NCBI GenBank assembly: GCA_035943635.1
Contig: DASZBX010000043.1
Coordinates: 1 to 64,000 of the forward strand
Reading direction: 5' to 3'
Source of the DNA: DASZBX01 sp035943635
Lineage (GTDB): Bacteria > Actinomycetota > Actinomycetes > Streptomycetales > Catenulisporaceae
Length of the DNA stretch: 64,000 nucleotides
Below, piece after piece: positions 1 to 8,132 of the stretch. Position numbers and translations under genes: made by a program. Numbering within the stretch: the stretch's first letter is position 1; each line of letters starts with the position of its first letter. Under the pieces are notes generated by a model. That model saw only the letters and a program-made list of their open reading frames with translations, was not told where the DNA came from and searched no databases.

Positions 1-241
1 ACCCTGCTGACGCAGGTTTCTTACCTGCACTACAAGCCGTTCATCCACGGTTCTACCCTACGGCCACAGCCAAGGCCGCCAGACCCAAACGCCAACAGTC
101 ACACCCACCAGAGCGACCCTGCCAAAACAGCGAAACTCGAGATATCAGGGATGACCCGGAATTCTCGCCGGCAAAACATCAGGGTAATCTCCTGGAGATT
201 CCGGATAGCCAGCCCAAACCCCCACCCGGCAAGCTGAAGCC
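1..241. other. Left-edge non-coding stretch upstream of the PspC gene
   Basis: I see no convincing gene here; short open frames on the minus strand lack codon bias and ribosome sites. The only clear structure is a 15-bp perfect palindrome at 186-200 (AATCTCC-T-GGAGATT), 42 bp before the PspC start codon. It could be an operator or a small hairpin. The extreme left end could be the tail of a feature outside the window, which cannot be judged. Confidence 0.4.
186..200. promoter_or_regulatory. Palindrome upstream of PspC gene, possible operator
   Basis: AATCTCC at 186-192 and GGAGATT at 194-200 form a perfect 7-1-7 inverted repeat. It lies 42 bp before the start codon, where an operator or 5'-UTR hairpin could act. 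No regulator can be assigned; the function is inference. Confidence 0.3.
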
Positions 242-1012
242 ATGAGCGAGAACACCACCCGGTCCCGGCGGCCCCTGCTGCGCGACGAGGACCAGAAGAT
301 GATCGCCGGCGTCTGCACCGGCCTGGGCCACCACTTCGACGTCGATCCGGTGATCTTCCGCATCCTGTTCGCCGTGCTGACCTTCTTCGGCGGCCTGGGC
401 GTCCTCGCCTACGCCGCATGCTGGCTGGTCATCCCCGCCCAAGGCGGCCACGACTCCGAGGCACACCGCCTGCTGACCGGCCCCAACATCTACGTGGCAG
501 CAGGCGCCGCAGCCCTGATGGTGCTGGGCCTCCTATGGTTCACCGACATCCTCGCCAACCGCTTCGACCAGTCCCTACCCCTGGTCCTGGCGGGCGCAGC
601 AGCAATCGGAGTCATCATCTGGCGCCGAGAAAACCACGCAGGTCCCCACGCCCCCGACTCCCACCAAGCCAATCCCACCGGCAACCCACTACCAGGCGCC
701 CCCTTCGACCAAGCCCCAACTTGGTGGCAACGCCCAGTGCCGGACCGCCCCCAGCCGCCCACCGAGAATCCCAACCATCACGCGGCCCCAGATTCTGCCC
801 ACATAACCCCCGACAAGGCCGACCCGGACATCGCGATGCCGGAGCCACTGGAACCGGCCGATCGAATAAACCAGACCGCTCCAGCAGCCACGCCCGCCAC
901 CAGCAATGCCTCCGCTGACACCAACACCAACACCAACACCAACACCAACACCAACACGGATACCGATACCTACAAGTCCACCGCCACCAAAGAAGACGGA
1001 CAACCGCTATAA
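242..1012 (+). CDS. PspC-domain membrane protein with Pro/Thr/Asn-rich tail
   Basis: This 256-residue protein opens with a PspC domain (about residues 13-68, including the typical 'IAGVCTGLGHHF' stretch), whose hydrophobic part forms the first membrane segment. Two further hydrophobic segments follow (about 87-105 and 113-128). The remaining half is a Pro/Ala/Asp-rich, probably disordered tail. It contains a (Thr-Asn)n run at about residues 226-238, encoded by six perfect ACCAAC-type hexamers. PspC domains are linked to envelope stress sensing in the phage-shock response and occur in actinobacterial membrane sensors. No Shine-Dalgarno site is obvious before the ATG. No pspA or kinase partner is adjacent, so the exact role is unknown. 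Confidence 0.8.
   Translation: MSENTTRSRRPLLRDEDQKMIAGVCTGLGHHFDVDPVIFRILFAVLTFFGGLGVLAYAACWLVIPAQGGHDSEAHRLLTGPNIYVAAGAAALMVLGLLWFTDILANRFDQSLPLVLAGAAAIGVIIWRRENHAGPHAPDSHQANPTGNPLPGAPFDQAPTWWQRPVPDRPQPPTENPNHHAAPDSAHITPDKADPDIAMPEPLEPADRINQTAPAATPATSNASADTNTNTNTNTNTNTDTDTYKSTATKEDGQPL
921..956 (+). repeat. Hexanucleotide microsatellite (CCAACA x6)
   Basis: Six perfect tandem copies of CCAACA lie in frame in the PspC gene and encode alternating Thr-Asn, followed by Thr-Asp variants. The 6-bp unit means copy-number change would alter length without shifting frame. Confidence 0.9.
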
Positions 1013-1367
1013 AAGCCAGAAGGCAGTGGAGCCACAGCCACCAACAATCCAGCCACCAAGAATCACAGCCCTGACACGGTCGAGCCTCCCAGCGAGACCC
1101 CGGCTCCGCCCCTGAAAACCCAACCCACATAGCCGGTATTCACAATGCAAACCACGGCCAATCGACAACCAGTTGGCGACAACAAGACCGCACAGCTGCG
1201 AATACCCGCCAGACACGCAGCCCGCACCCGAGCGGGACTGCAAGCCGATTGACAAACTACACAACAGCGAATGCGCACGCGCCGGCCCGACGTCCGCCGC
1301 TGCGCCAATGAGTACGCCAGTTGCGGTCATCTCGGCGCGACAATGACCGCTGATGAACGACGAGTGA
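1013..1367. other. Convergent intergenic region, no gene seen
   Basis: These 355 bases lie between the convergent PspC gene and the minus-strand membrane protein. Base composition is visibly less GC-rich than the coding DNA, and the frames show no coding signature. I saw no strong terminator hairpin. Confidence 0.5.
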
Positions 1368-2603
1368 TCACTCGTCGGCGGCGATGTCCAGAGGATAGTC
1401 GCCGGTCTCGATTCCGGAAGCAGTAACCACCCGGACCGTCCACGGGCCAGGCTCCACCTCGAACGGGATCGGAACGGTGACCGAGGTGTCGGTCGGGTTC
1501 GCAAAACCGCCGTCGCCGTCGGGGACAAGCGGCACATGGATGTGGATCGGGCCGAGTTTGACCACGATCCGCGCCAACTGATCCGGCGCTGAGGCCGCGT
1601 TCGGGACGAAGCCGAGACCGCGGATCTCGATCTCGTCGCCTTGCTTGATCGGGCCGTCTGATTCGCCTGGGGTACGCACGCGGACCACCGAGACCAGAAC
1701 CGGCTTACGCACCTCGGCCAGTTTGACCGCGGCGAACAAGACTCCTCCGCCGATGGACAGCCACACCACGGCAGCCGGCAGGTCCGGCAGGGTGTAGGGA
1801 TTCTTGGCCAGGCCAACCATGAGGAACAGGACGGCAGCGAGGTTGGCCGGCAGCCAGACGGCTGCGGCCAACGAGCCGAGCCCACTTTCATCGATCATCA
1901 GATCGCGCAGTTGCGAGCGCTGGCCGGGAAGATAAGGAGTGGAACGCCGACGCATCCGGGCGCCGCTTACAGCTCCGGTGACCAGAGAAACCAGCACTGG
2001 GACGGCCAGCAAGGCCAAGTAGACCCACTGCGGGTGGCTGATGGCCGTGGCCACGGTCTGGCGCTGGTCCGGACTATCAGAGGCAATGTCCTCAATACCG
2101 AAGTAAACAAACGCGGTGAAGAAAGTCGCCGCCCACAACATCCCCATGGCTCGGGGTAGAGACAGCCGCCCGTCAACGCCGACCAGGAAGCAAAGCACAC
2201 CACCCAGTTCGTAGTGCACTGCGCTGAGCAGGCTGAACAAGCCTGCAAAAGCAAGGAAGGCGAGCGGGGTCGCGGTGCGAGGTAGGGTCCAGCCGCCAGA
2301 CAGGGCCAGCGTGGCCAGGTCGATCACCATGACAAGGGCCAGCAACCACCAGGCACCATACAACGCTTGGCGGCCGACCAGGCTGAGCCAGGCCGAGTTC
2401 TCCTTACGGGAGAACGTGGCCAGGCGCCCGGCCCGGCGGGTCAGTTCGTCGGAGACCCACTGCCTCGCTCCGGACTCGGAATGCACCAGCGCGGCCGGCA
2501 CTCCCTCGTTGTGCGCAAGTTCCCGGCAGCGCTCGGCGAAGTCGCCTAGTTCGCGCTCGTATTCCTTGCGTATCGTGCAGTGGCTGTCCGGACCGTGCGC
2601 CAC
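1368..2603 (-). CDS. Uncharacterised polytopic membrane protein
   Basis: This 411-residue protein is read from a GTG preceded by a good site (GGGAGGGA, about 8 bp away). Residues 1-75 are soluble and helical. Hydrophobic segments follow at about 80-103, 110-130, 150-168, 185-210 and two more near 255-300. The last 110 residues form a soluble beta-rich domain ('IEIRGLGFVPN', 'GPWTVRVVTASG') resembling an Ig-like extracellular module. I do not recognise a family with certainty. No operon partner is present; it is convergent with the PspC gene and points away from guaA. Confidence 0.65.
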   Translation of the reverse strand: MAHGPDSHCTIRKEYERELGDFAERCRELAHNEGVPAALVHSESGARQWVSDELTRRAGRLATFSRKENSAWLSLVGRQALYGAWWLLALVMVIDLATLALSGGWTLPRTATPLAFLAFAGLFSLLSAVHYELGGVLCFLVGVDGRLSLPRAMGMLWAATFFTAFVYFGIEDIASDSPDQRQTVATAISHPQWVYLALLAVPVLVSLVTGAVSGARMRRRSTPYLPGQRSQLRDLMIDESGLGSLAAAVWLPANLAAVLFLMVGLAKNPYTLPDLPAAVVWLSIGGGVLFAAVKLAEVRKPVLVSVVRVRTPGESDGPIKQGDEIEIRGLGFVPNAASAPDQLARIVVKLGPIHIHVPLVPDGDGGFANPTDTSVTVPIPFEVEPGPWTVRVVTASGIETGDYPLDIAADE

Positions 2604-3046
2604 CGGGCGTCCCTCCCGATTGGTTTCCTTACCCTGGACTGCCGTGCACCCGGTAGGGCCAGGTAAATGGACCTACTGATACGACTGTCGTACTGGGATT
2701 TCAATTCGCCGAGCGTACACCCGCCGCGATCCAGCCCACGCATCGACTACGGCGTGTTGGCAGATCCGTTACCCGATGAAGATATTCACGCCGCTGAGGA
2801 GAGACCTGGTTATACATATCCAGGCATACACGCACGACCTGATCGCCTAGCGGGCAACTTTTCGCCTTGAATCGAGCGCTGACTCTGGCGGAAACTGCAG
2901 CCCCTGCCACTACTGCTGCGGCCGCGATGGGCAGCAGTCGCAGCGGTAGCTGCAGTAGTGGCAACGTAGTGGTCGGCGTGACGGCAGCAGTAACAGTGTC
3001 GGCAGCTACCTCTGCCACCCTGCCTGAGGAGGCTCGATCGGGAGAA
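2604..3046. other. Intergenic region downstream of guaA
   Basis: These 443 bases separate guaA from the upstream end of the membrane-protein gene. They hold a strong inverted repeat (2905-2963) and the probable promoter of the membrane-protein gene, which I could not place. A 105-codon minus-strand frame (GTG at 3018 to 2701) encodes an Ala/Val-rich possible membrane segment, but it has a poor ribosome site and unusual composition, so I do not call it a gene. Confidence 0.45.
2905..2963 (-). terminator. Long-stem inverted repeat downstream of guaA
   Basis: TGCCACTACTGC at 2905-2916 is the exact reverse complement of GCAGTAGTGGCA at 2952-2963, giving a 12-bp perfect stem. A second small GC stem can form inside. 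It lies about 85 bp after the guaA stop on its transcript and is a likely terminator, although no T-tract follows. Confidence 0.5.
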
Positions 3047-4630
3047 CTACTCCCACTCGATGGTGCCCGGGGGCTTGGACGTGACGTCGAGGACTACCCG
3101 GTTCACGTCCGGGACCTCGTTGGTGATCCGAGTGGAGATCTTGGCCAGGACCTCATACGGCAGTCGCGTCCAGTCGGCGGTCATCGCGTCCTCGGAGGAG
3201 ACCGGACGTAGCACGATCGGGTGACCGTACGTGCGCCCATCGCCCTGGACACCCACCGAGCGCACGTCGGCGAGCAAGACCACCGGGCACTGCCAGATCT
3301 CACGGTCAAGTCCGGCCGCGGTCAGCTCGGCGCGGGCGATCTCGTCGGCCTCGCGCAGCAGTTCCAGTCGCGGCTCGGTGACCTCGCCGACGATCCGGAT
3401 GGCCAGGCCGGGGCCGGGGAACGGCTGGCGCCACACCATCGCGGCGGGCAGGCCGAGTTCCTCGCCGACCTTGCGCACCTCGTCCTTGAACAGCTTGCGC
3501 AGCGGTTCGATCAGGGCGAACTCCAGGTCGTCGGGCAGGCCGCCGACGTTGTGGTGCGACTTGATGTTCGCGGTGCCGGCGCCGCCGCCGGATTCCACCA
3601 CGTCGGGGTAGAGCGTGCCTTGGACCAGGAAGTCGACCGGTTCGACAGTGCCGTCCGGGCCGGTCGCGCCTTCGGCGATGATCTCCCGCTGGGCCTGCTC
3701 GAAGACCCGGATGAACTCGCGGCCGATGATCTTGCGCTTCTCCTCCGGGTCGCTCACCCCGGCCAGGGCGTCCAGGAAGCGGCGCTTGGCGTCGACCACC
3801 TTGAGCGCAACGCCGGTCACCGCGACGAAGTCCTTCTCGACCTGCTCCGCCTCGCCCTTGCGCAGCAGACCGTGGTCGACGAAGACGCAGGTGAGCTGCG
3901 AACCGATCGCGCGCTGCACCAGCGCGGCAGCCACAGCGGAGTCCACGCCGCCGGACAGGGCACAGATCACGCGCTTGGTGCCGACCTCGGCCTTGATCAT
4001 CGCGACCTGCTCCTCGACGATGTTGACCATCGTCCAGTTCGGCGTGATCCCGGCGCCCTGGTAGAGGAAGTTCTCCAGCACCTTCTGGCCCTGGGCCGAG
4101 TGGAGCACCTCCGGGTGGTACTGCACTCCGTAGAGCTTCAGCTCGTCGTTCTCGAACGCCGCCACCGGGGTGGCGTCGGTGGCCGCCGTCACGGTGAAGC
4201 CCTCGGGCGCGGCGACCACCGAGTCACCGTGCGACATCCACACCGGCTGCGCCGCGTCCGTGCCCGTGAACAGGGTCGACTCAGTGCCGGACACGGTCAG
4301 GCCGGTGCGCCCGTACTCGCGCGTGTTGGTCTTGTCGACCACGCCGCCGAGCGCCCGGGCCATCACCTGGTAGCCGTAGCAGATTCCGAAAGTCGGCACC
4401 CCGGCGCGGAAGAGTTCGGAGCCGATGTGCGGCGCGCCCTCGGTGTAGACCGAGGAGGGGCCACCGGACAGGATGATCGCCGCGGGCTTCTTGGCGAGCA
4501 TCTCCGCCACCGGCATGCTGTGGGGCACGATTTCGCTGTACACCCGGGCTTCACGCACACGGCGGGCGATCAGCTGGGCGTACTGGGCACCGAAATCGAC
4601 GACGAGTACCAACGAGGAAGTGGAGTCCAT
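3047..4630 (-). CDS. guaA: GMP synthase (glutamine-hydrolysing)
   Basis: GuaA converts XMP, glutamine and ATP to GMP, the last step of guanylate synthesis in the cytoplasm. At 527 residues it has the full two-domain length. The N-terminal class I glutamine amidotransferase domain shows the nucleophile region 'FGICYGYQVMA' (Cys about 93) and the His-Glu pair in 'GVQYHPEVLH'. The ATP pyrophosphatase domain carries the P-loop 'ALSGGVDSAVAA' near residue 228. The C-terminal dimerisation domain ends in the family signature 'KPPGTIEWE'. A TAGACT -10 box lies 9 bp before the ATG, so the mRNA leader is only 2-3 nt. It is monocistronic, with the chorismate mutase gene upstream on the same strand. Confidence 0.97.
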   Translation of the reverse strand: MDSTSSLVLVVDFGAQYAQLIARRVREARVYSEIVPHSMPVAEMLAKKPAAIILSGGPSSVYTEGAPHIGSELFRAGVPTFGICYGYQVMARALGGVVDKTNTREYGRTGLTVSGTESTLFTGTDAAQPVWMSHGDSVVAAPEGFTVTAATDATPVAAFENDELKLYGVQYHPEVLHSAQGQKVLENFLYQGAGITPNWTMVNIVEEQVAMIKAEVGTKRVICALSGGVDSAVAAALVQRAIGSQLTCVFVDHGLLRKGEAEQVEKDFVAVTGVALKVVDAKRRFLDALAGVSDPEEKRKIIGREFIRVFEQAQREIIAEGATGPDGTVEPVDFLVQGTLYPDVVESGGGAGTANIKSHHNVGGLPDDLEFALIEPLRKLFKDEVRKVGEELGLPAAMVWRQPFPGPGLAIRIVGEVTEPRLELLREADEIARAELTAAGLDREIWQCPVVLLADVRSVGVQGDGRTYGHPIVLRPVSSEDAMTADWTRLPYEVLAKISTRITNEVPDVNRVVLDVTSKPPGTIEWE

Positions 4631-5011
4631 AGTGGTCCCAGTCTAATGGCTTCCACCGGATGGCCGGTCAGGGCACGACAGGGGTGGACACCGGAACGGG
4701 GAGAAAGCCGGGTGGAACGGGACGGAGGGTGGCCATGCCGGGTGATGGTAGCGCGTCCCGCACAAGCCGAAGCGGGAAACGACGGGCAGAACGATAAGAA
4801 GCGCCGAGGAGAGTTGCGATCCATGCGGCACCGCCCATCGACGCTTAGCCACATTGCGCGAAGCATACGAGCGCAAAAATTGGCCGGGAGGGAAAGTGTC
4901 CGAACGGAGTTTCAGAGCGAAGCTTGCTTAGGGCAACGTAGCGCCCGGGCTGTGGCGCGAGTGGACATCGACACAACCCGGGCGGTGGTACTCAGTGCAT
5001 TGCGACGCGAA
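4631..5011. other. guaA 5' region / chorismate mutase 3' region
   Basis: Apart from the guaA -10 box, these 381 bases show no gene and no strong hairpin. Small frames on both strands lack family similarity and ribosome sites. Confidence 0.5.
4640..4645 (-). promoter_or_regulatory. -10 box of guaA
   Basis: On the minus strand TAGACT occupies 4645-4640, with 9 bases before the guaA ATG at 4630. This predicts transcription starting 2-3 nt before the start codon. No good -35 hexamer is evident at 17 bp. Confidence 0.45.
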
Positions 5012-5404
5012 TCATGCCCGGCCCCGGCCGAGTTCCAGCAGTGCCATCGCGACTGTCGTACCGGGACGGCCCAGGGCGATGCTGTACCGGCCGATGATCT
5101 CGGTCTCGCGGCGCAGGTCTACCCGACGACCGCCGTCGGTCAGGCGGGCCGCCTGGATCTGGCGGGAGATCTCGATCCGGCGCTGGATCAGGGCGACGAT
5201 CTGGGCGTCCACCGCGTCGATCTGCTCTCGGCCACCCAGGACGCCACCCTGGGCCGGGGCCACCTTCGTGAGGTCCACAAGAGTCGGATCCGCGGAACCG
5301 GGGGCCGCTCCGGCGCCAGCATTGGAGGCGGGCGAGGAGGCAGATTGGGAGACGGCTTCGATCATTTCGACAGTCTGCATGGTCTCGGTGGCTTCGGCGG
5401 ACAT
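5012..5404 (-). CDS. Chorismate mutase (AroQ type)
   Basis: This monofunctional chorismate mutase of 130 residues converts chorismate to prephenate for Phe/Tyr synthesis. The all-helical AroQ domain spans about residues 55-130: 'IDAVDAQIVALIQRRIEIS' (helix 1 with the active-site Arg) and 'RRVDLRRETEII' (helix 2). The first 50 residues are Ala/Ser-rich and probably disordered. A GAAAGG site precedes the ATG. From memory, a chorismate mutase next to guaA is a common actinomycete arrangement. It is probably expressed alone, as 381 bp separate it from guaA. Confidence 0.88.
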   Translation of the reverse strand: MSAEATETMQTVEMIEAVSQSASSPASNAGAGAAPGSADPTLVDLTKVAPAQGGVLGGREQIDAVDAQIVALIQRRIEISRQIQAARLTDGGRRVDLRRETEIIGRYSIALGRPGTTVAMALLELGRGRA

Positions 5405-5649
5405 GGGATCGGCCTTTCGTGGTGGCGGGCTCGGGCAGGATCAGGGTCGGAGGCAGGATCTGAATCGGGACCTCATCCAGGCCCCTAATCCGAGTCCTTG
5501 GCCAGGAGCTGGGCCGAGGCTCAGCCCAAGAATCGAATCAGGGCCTGGCCAGAACTTGGCCGAGGCCCAGGCCAGGACCTGTACCAGAGCCAGAATCAAG
5601 ACCTGAATCGAGACCAGCTCGAAGGCCTAACCGGGACAGGTTCGGGGCC

Positions 5650-5803
5650 TGGCAGTAGTCGAGACCTGGCTTTGGTCGAGACCTGGCTTTGCTCGGGGCC
5701 TGGCCTTAGTCGAGACCTGGATTTGCTCGGAGCTTGGCTTTGGTCGGGACCTGGCTTTTGCTCAGGGCTTGGCTTCGGTCGAGGCCTGGCTTTGGGCAGG
5801 ACT
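5650..5803. repeat. Nine-copy 17-bp tandem repeat
   Basis: Nine head-to-tail units with consensus TGGCTTTGGTCGAGACC start at 5650, 5667, 5684, 5701, 5718, 5735, 5752 (18 bp), 5770 and 5787. Several units contain a small palindrome (GGTC-GA-GACC). Degenerate relatives, recognisable by the ..GACC-TGG.. junction, extend the pattern to about 5420 on the left and 5985 on the right. The function is unknown. Confidence 0.85.
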
Positions 5804-6163
5804 TAGTTCGGGTTCTGGGTCGATGCCTGAATATGGTCGGGGCCAAGGTTCGGGACCAGATTCGAAGCCTGGCCAAGCCCTACTCAGGGCCTGGTTGTGA
5901 TCGAGATCCGGTTCGAATTCTGGGCTGAAGCCTGCCTCTGGGGTCGGGATTCGGATCAGGGTCTGGTCGTGGTGGTGGGGGTCCGTGGGTTCGTCGGGGC
6001 CGAGTGGCGATGCTGTGGTGCAGTTCTGCTCTGGCGCAGCTCTGCCGTAACACAGCGTTGCTCCACTGCTCCGTACTCCACTACCGTCCTGCTACTCGGC
6101 CTCCGGTTCGCCTTTCTGCTCTGCGCACCTGCCTGCCGTCCGCCGGGGCTTCCCCGCTGCATG

Positions 6164-6203
6164 CGGAAGCGCCCCGGACCTTGGCTGGTCCGGGGCGCTT
6201 CCG
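6164..6203 (-). terminator. Terminator-like hairpin after the WXG100 genes
   Basis: The arms at 6164-6180 and 6187-6203 are perfectly complementary over 17 bp with a 6-nt loop. It lies about 120 bp past the stop of the second WXG100 gene. No T-run follows, which is normal for high-GC actinomycete terminators. Confidence 0.75.
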
Positions 6204-6325
6204 GCGGGTCTGATCTGAGGTCAGCGGCCACCTTGGCTTGCCGGGTCAGCCGGGAAGCCGTAGCTAAATCGCTGCGCGTGGTGGCACCTCATGCCTACAT
6301 CCTAACAGCGCGGCTGCGGAGCGGG

Positions 6326-6625
6326 TCAGCTCCAGGTCGCGGCGTTCGACTTCTCGACCGACGAGTACGAGTCGTGTGCCTGCTCGAGTACCTTGCCGAT
6401 GGCGGCGAGCACTTCGGTCAGCTGCTGCTGGGCCTGGTTCCACTGGCGCTGCTTGGCCTGGTAGTTCTCCGAGGCCTGCCCCTGCCAGCCGGAGACCAGC
6501 GGCTGCAGCGAGCGCTGCAGGTCGTCTAGCTTCTGGTTCAGCAGGTTGGAGGTGTTGTTCACGTTCTGAGACGCCTCCGCGATGGCCGCGAAGGTCACCA
6601 GGATCGACGATTGTCCGGACGACAT
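6326..6625 (-). CDS. WXG100 (ESAT-6-like) protein
   Basis: This 99-residue protein has the WXG100 layout: helix, a 'GWQGQA' turn at about residues 46-51 (a W-x-G motif), helix, and a short tail. Such proteins are secreted as helical-hairpin dimers by ESX/type VII systems. A GAGGGGAG site precedes the ATG. It lies 95 bp downstream of a second WXG100 gene and is probably co-transcribed with it as an EsxA/EsxB-like pair. No eccB/eccC/eccD/mycP genes are in the window, so the machinery must be encoded elsewhere. The tail shows no clear YxxxD/E export motif. Confidence 0.85.
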   Translation of the reverse strand: MSSGQSSILVTFAAIAEASQNVNNTSNLLNQKLDDLQRSLQPLVSGWQGQASENYQAKQRQWNQAQQQLTEVLAAIGKVLEQAHDSYSSVEKSNAATWS

Positions 6626-6720
6626 TTCCTACTCCCCTCGAAATTTTCTACTGCCCCGTCGGTTGGCGGGATCGGTCTGGTCGCGCACCGGCCGCAGGCC
6701 GGCGCCCCGACTACGACGGA

Positions 6721-7032
6721 CTAAGCCCTGCCGCCGAGAATGCTGGCGATCGCGGAGTGGTTCGACGTCTCGGTCTCGGCGTAGTTCTTGCCGCTGGAGT
6801 TCAGTGCCTGCGAGATGTCCGAGAGCGCGGCGGTCAGCTTGTTCGCGTCGTCGTGCCATTGGGCCATCAGCGTGTTGAACGCCGTCGCGGCCCCGCCCTG
6901 CCAGGACCCCGTCAGCGGGTCGAGCTGGTTCTTCAGCGAGGTCAGCGCCTGGTTGATCTCCTGGCTGACCTGATCGACTTGATTGGCGGCGGCCGTCATC
7001 TCGTCGGTAGACGTACCGAAACTGCTGGACAT
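6721..7032 (-). CDS. WXG100 (ESAT-6-like) protein, partner
   Basis: This is a 103-residue WXG100 protein with 'GSWQGGAATAF' as the central turn. The ATG at 7032 gives an MSSS start like its neighbour and has a GGGG site at suitable distance; an upstream in-frame ATG at 7050 has no ribosome site. The C-terminal 'YAETETSNHSAI' resembles the YxxxD/E secretion signal (Y-A-E-T-E). It is first in the two-gene unit and probably forms a heterodimer with the following WXG100 protein, exported by a type VII system encoded elsewhere. Confidence 0.85.
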   Translation of the reverse strand: MSSSFGTSTDEMTAAANQVDQVSQEINQALTSLKNQLDPLTGSWQGGAATAFNTLMAQWHDDANKLTAALSDISQALNSSGKNYAETETSNHSAIASILGGRA

Positions 7033-7682
7033 TTTCACCATCCCCGTCATGAGAGAAGTATTCAGATTGTTGATCTTGCGCAGCGATCAGATCGACCCGT
7101 TCCCCTATGCCCCCAACGACAGTACAGAGGTGACGGAGTAGGTGTCATCTGCCCCACTACCGTACTGTCCGTCACCCAGATCCCGACACCCGGATACGGG
7201 ATATTACCAAGACTTTACCCGATTCCCGCGCGCCGAATCTCGCCTTCGGCTTCAGCTGCGCATAAAGACGTACTGGCGCAGTCCGATGATCGGCGCAGGT
7301 CCGCGCCGCGTCGACCGTGGTGACGGGCCGTCATCCAGCCGACCCCCGGGCACCGCTCCCGGTATTCGGCAGTAAGACAGTATACAGATAAAACGGTCGG
7401 TCCGCATCCCGGTCCGGCCGCGGCCCGGGGCGGCTTTCCCGGGCCCTCCCGGCGGGCGCGCGACGGCGGGCACGGGGATGGCGCGAGCTGGGAGTGCGCC
7501 ATCAGTTGACGACATGTTAGACGGATGTTATCTGCCGCGAAAACGACGGGGCATCATAGAGGAGGAGGTTCGTCGCGACGGTCGCAGTGTTCGTGCACGG
7601 ACCGCCGAGGCGCGCGGACGGTCCGGGCCGGGCCGCCGGCCGTGGCGGCCGGAGTCCGACGGGGAACGCGGAGGGAATGAAG
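7033..7682. other. Intergenic region upstream of the WXG100 pair
   Basis: These 650 bases lie between divergent genes. They contain two overlapping inverted repeats that cannot both form: 7118-7125 with 7162-7169 (GACAGTAC/GTACTGTC), and 7129-7137 with 7168-7176 (GGTGACGGA/TCCGTCACC). AT-richer patches near 7370-7400 and 7500-7560 could hold promoters. I cannot place a specific one. Confidence 0.45.
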
Positions 7683-8057
7683 ATGATCATCCATATGTAC
7701 TCGGCCGGGATGGACGAGGAGGGCCGGGTCGTGATCGGACGTCCCGGCGACGCGATCGAGGTGCCGATCGGGCACCGGTCGTGCGGGGCGCCGATCGGCT
7801 ACCCGTGCACGTGCGAGAACTGCGTGACCGGTTCGGAGGCCGGGGCCGGGGCCGGGCGCAGTCGCCGGAATTCGGGGACGTATACGGTCGGGCCCGGCGC
7901 GGGCCACGGAGAAGGTGACGCGGACGGCGATGGATACCACCGCACAGATGCCTGCGAAGACGCAAAGTTCGGGTCGGGGCGCGCAGAGCGTGCACAGCGC
8001 CCGGTCCCTGGCCCGGGCTCAGGCTTTGAACACACGGAGCACACTGAGTACTGCTAG
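7683..8057 (+). CDS. Small Cys-cluster hypothetical protein
   Basis: Starting at the ATG at 7683, which has GGAGGG 7 bp before it, the frame gives 124 residues. The first 55 look genuine ('IHMYSAGMDEEGRVVIG', then 'SCGAPIGYPCTCENC'), with four Cys in a C-x8-C-x-C-x2-C arrangement that might bind metal. The remainder is Gly/Arg/Glu-rich and of low complexity. I do not recognise the family. Support is the ribosome site and the Cys cluster only, so the call is tentative. Confidence 0.4.
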   Translation: MIIHMYSAGMDEEGRVVIGRPGDAIEVPIGHRSCGAPIGYPCTCENCVTGSEAGAGAGRSRRNSGTYTVGPGAGHGEGDADGDGYHRTDACEDAKFGSGRAERAQRPVPGPGSGFEHTEHTEYC

Positions 8058-8132
8058 CTAGGTACTGCCAAGGGAGCAGCGCGCGGAACTACACAGATGG
8101 CTGCCCAGACATACCAGCAGCCACCCCTGCCC

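Larger units (their letters stand above)
5405..6325. other. Large non-coding region with repeats and a terminator
   Basis: This is the longest gene-free stretch of the window (921 bp). It contains a degenerate 17-bp tandem repeat (about 5420-5985, best at 5650-5803), an unassigned stretch at 5990-6160, and a near-perfect terminator hairpin at 6164-6203. Open plus-strand frames across the repeat arise only because the repeat lacks stops; the 17-bp period is not a multiple of three, so they are unlikely to be translated. Confidence 0.7.

Noticed and set aside
921..956. Hexamer run in the PspC gene as a CRISPR-like or phase-variation tract
   Set aside because: There are no spacers, and a 6-bp unit cannot shift the reading frame.
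2701..3018. Minus-strand frame of 105 codons just after guaA
   Set aside because: It starts at a GTG without a proper ribosome site, overlaps the guaA terminator hairpin, and lacks typical codon bias; a real small membrane protein cannot be fully excluded.
5437..6529. Plus-strand frames over the 17-bp repeat region
   Set aside because: A 17-bp unit cannot encode a regular peptide repeat, and the frames merely lack stops by composition.
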